Assembly (NCBI GenBank): GCA_903848645.1
Contig: CAINGU010000037.1
Location: 62,001-126,000 of the forward strand
Source of the DNA: an uncultured cyanobacterium
GTDB taxonomy: Bacteria; Cyanobacteriota; Cyanobacteriia; Cyanobacteriales; Nostocaceae
DNA: 64,000 nt
Direction of reading: 5' to 3'
Shown here: positions 63,252-64,000 of the stretch, in pieces
Layout of the letters: each line of letters opens with the position of its first letter
Numbering within the stretch: the first letter of the stretch is position 1
Position numbers and translations under genes: made by a program
Notes under the pieces: generated by a model
The model's database searches: none
What the model was told of the DNA's origin: nothing
The model's input: the letters and a program-made list of their open reading frames with translations, nothing else

Positions 63252-64000
63252 TTACTGAATAGCTGACAGAGGTACACCCAACCAACCAGCAAAATTCTCC
63301 ATTTCTGTAGAAGAAGGATTTTCCACAGATTTAATTTGATATTTACCAGGAATTGGTGCAGCCAAAATCACAGAATAAGTCCGTAATTCATCTTGATGAA
63401 AAACAGTAACTTGGATAGAGTCATTTGCTTGATAATCCTTCAAGCGTTCATTTAACTGACTTGTTCCTACCTTAATTCCATCAATAGCTAATAACTCATT
63501 TCCTGCATCAATACCCGCTTTTTGTGCTGGTGAACCCGCTTCCACAAATTTAATTATTTCTCGCCCATTTTCAGTATTTATCCTCACACCTAAATAAGGT
63601 TCTTCATTCTTTTCTCCAACTAATTGCAAACCAAAAGGTTGCAAATATTGATTAAATGGTAAATCTTCCAATCCATGAAGATAACGGTTAAAGAAATCTC
63701 CTAAATCCATCCCTGCTACAGACTCAATCACTCCCTCTAACTGTTCGGGAGTATAACCAATTTCTTCTTTGCCAAATTCCTGCCACATTTGCCGCATGAC
63801 ATCATCTAAGGAACGCTGATTCTGATGATGAACGCGAATTAATAAATCTAACAAAAGTGATACCATTTCCCCTTTTAAATAATAGGAGATTTGGGAATTG
63901 CTACTATTAGCATCTGGACGATAAAGTTTAATCCAAGCATCAAAACTTGACTCCGATAAAGGTTGTACTTTCCGTCCTGGAGTGTTTAGATATCTGGTAA
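63252..64000 (-). CDS. M61-family glycyl aminopeptidase, C-terminal part (partial)
   Basis: The frame stays open to the window edge, so the gene continues beyond 64000 and only the C-terminal 248 residues are seen. They contain the helical end of the gluzincin domain (TRYLNTPGRKVQPLSESSFDAW, YYLKGEMVSLLLDLLIR, RSLDDVMRQMWQEF) and a PDZ domain (about the last 105 residues, YLGVRINTENGREIIKFVEAGSPAQKAGIDAGNELLAIDG). The HExxH zinc motif would lie outside the window. The PDZ domain may guide substrate or inhibit activity. Confidence 0.85.
   Translation of the reverse strand, partial: TRYLNTPGRKVQPLSESSFDAWIKLYRPDANSSNSQISYYLKGEMVSLLLDLLIRVHHQNQRSLDDVMRQMWQEFGKEEIGYTPEQLEGVIESVAGMDLGDFFNRYLHGLEDLPFNQYLQPFGLQLVGEKNEEPYLGVRINTENGREIIKFVEAGSPAQKAGIDAGNELLAIDGIKVGTSQLNERLKDYQANDSIQVTVFHQDELRTYSVILAAPIPGKYQIKSVENPSSTEMENFAGWLGVPLSAIQ

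Overview
The window looks like a chromosomal segment of a filamentous, probably heterocyst-forming cyanobacterium (Nostocales type). The signs are scattered HIP1 octamers (GCGATCGC), short heptameric tandem repeats between genes, and genes restricted to or typical of cyanobacteria: ccmP, raf1, pxcA, menG, paired Flv1/Flv3 flavodiiron proteins, a bilin-type GAF sensor kinase, a PEP-CTERM-like exported protein, an SLH/OprB porin, a nifH paralogue and a fused modBC. I see no tRNA, rRNA, CRISPR array, intact insertion sequence or prophage.

Layout. 0-8 kb: an accessory block with a DUF815-like ATPase, a membrane coiled-coil protein with a TerB-C-like tail and a BrxC/BrxD-like (DUF2791) ATPase; a convergent three-gene unit led by a standalone toxin-type nucleic-acid deaminase; then a membrane-anchored GTPase. 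8-13.4 kb: a BASS-type transporter, DUF1622 and DUF202 membrane proteins, a PEP-CTERM-like protein bracketed by inverted repeats, and an arylsulfatase. 13.4-16 kb: a defence and toxin-antitoxin islet with a RelE/ParE-type pair whose 5' end is tandemly duplicated, an AbiJ-NTD3/restriction-endonuclease fusion, an antitoxin followed by a nonsense-broken toxin, and an orphan HicB. 16-39 kb: mostly core genes (double-glycine leader protein, UvrD-like helicases, pxcA-mltA, polysaccharide deacetylase, RnfD-like protein, DUF2330, phytochrome-like kinase, Get3/ArsA, a GTPase, an EVE protein, leuCD, raf1). 39-51 kb: a receiver-GAF regulator, menG, DUF445, an Hpt-macro fusion, flv3-flv1, ccmP, a pentapeptide-repeat protein and a NrdG-like radical SAM protein.

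51-60.5 kb is the most coherent and interesting region. It carries the fused molybdate transporter modBC, a regulator joining an XRE-type HTH to a periplasmic-binding-protein-like domain, a nifH paralogue with a C-terminal extension and no nifDK nearby, two related orphan small proteins flanking these genes, modA, an 85-residue cyanobacterial protein and an SLH/OprB porin. A palindrome of the form TACCAA-N5-TTGGTA, perfect or near perfect, recurs upstream of modBC, modA, the 85-residue gene and the porin. This suggests one molybdenum-responsive regulon that includes an outer-membrane channel. A different palindrome (GCAAAATATTTTGC) lies upstream of the regulator.

60.6-64 kb: a BlaI/BlaR1-like repressor-protease pair, a ComB-type phosphatase and the 3' part of an M61 peptidase. 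Three REP-doublet elements, several palindromic repeats and a family of terminator hairpins built on GATCCCCGACTTCT occupy many intergenic spaces.
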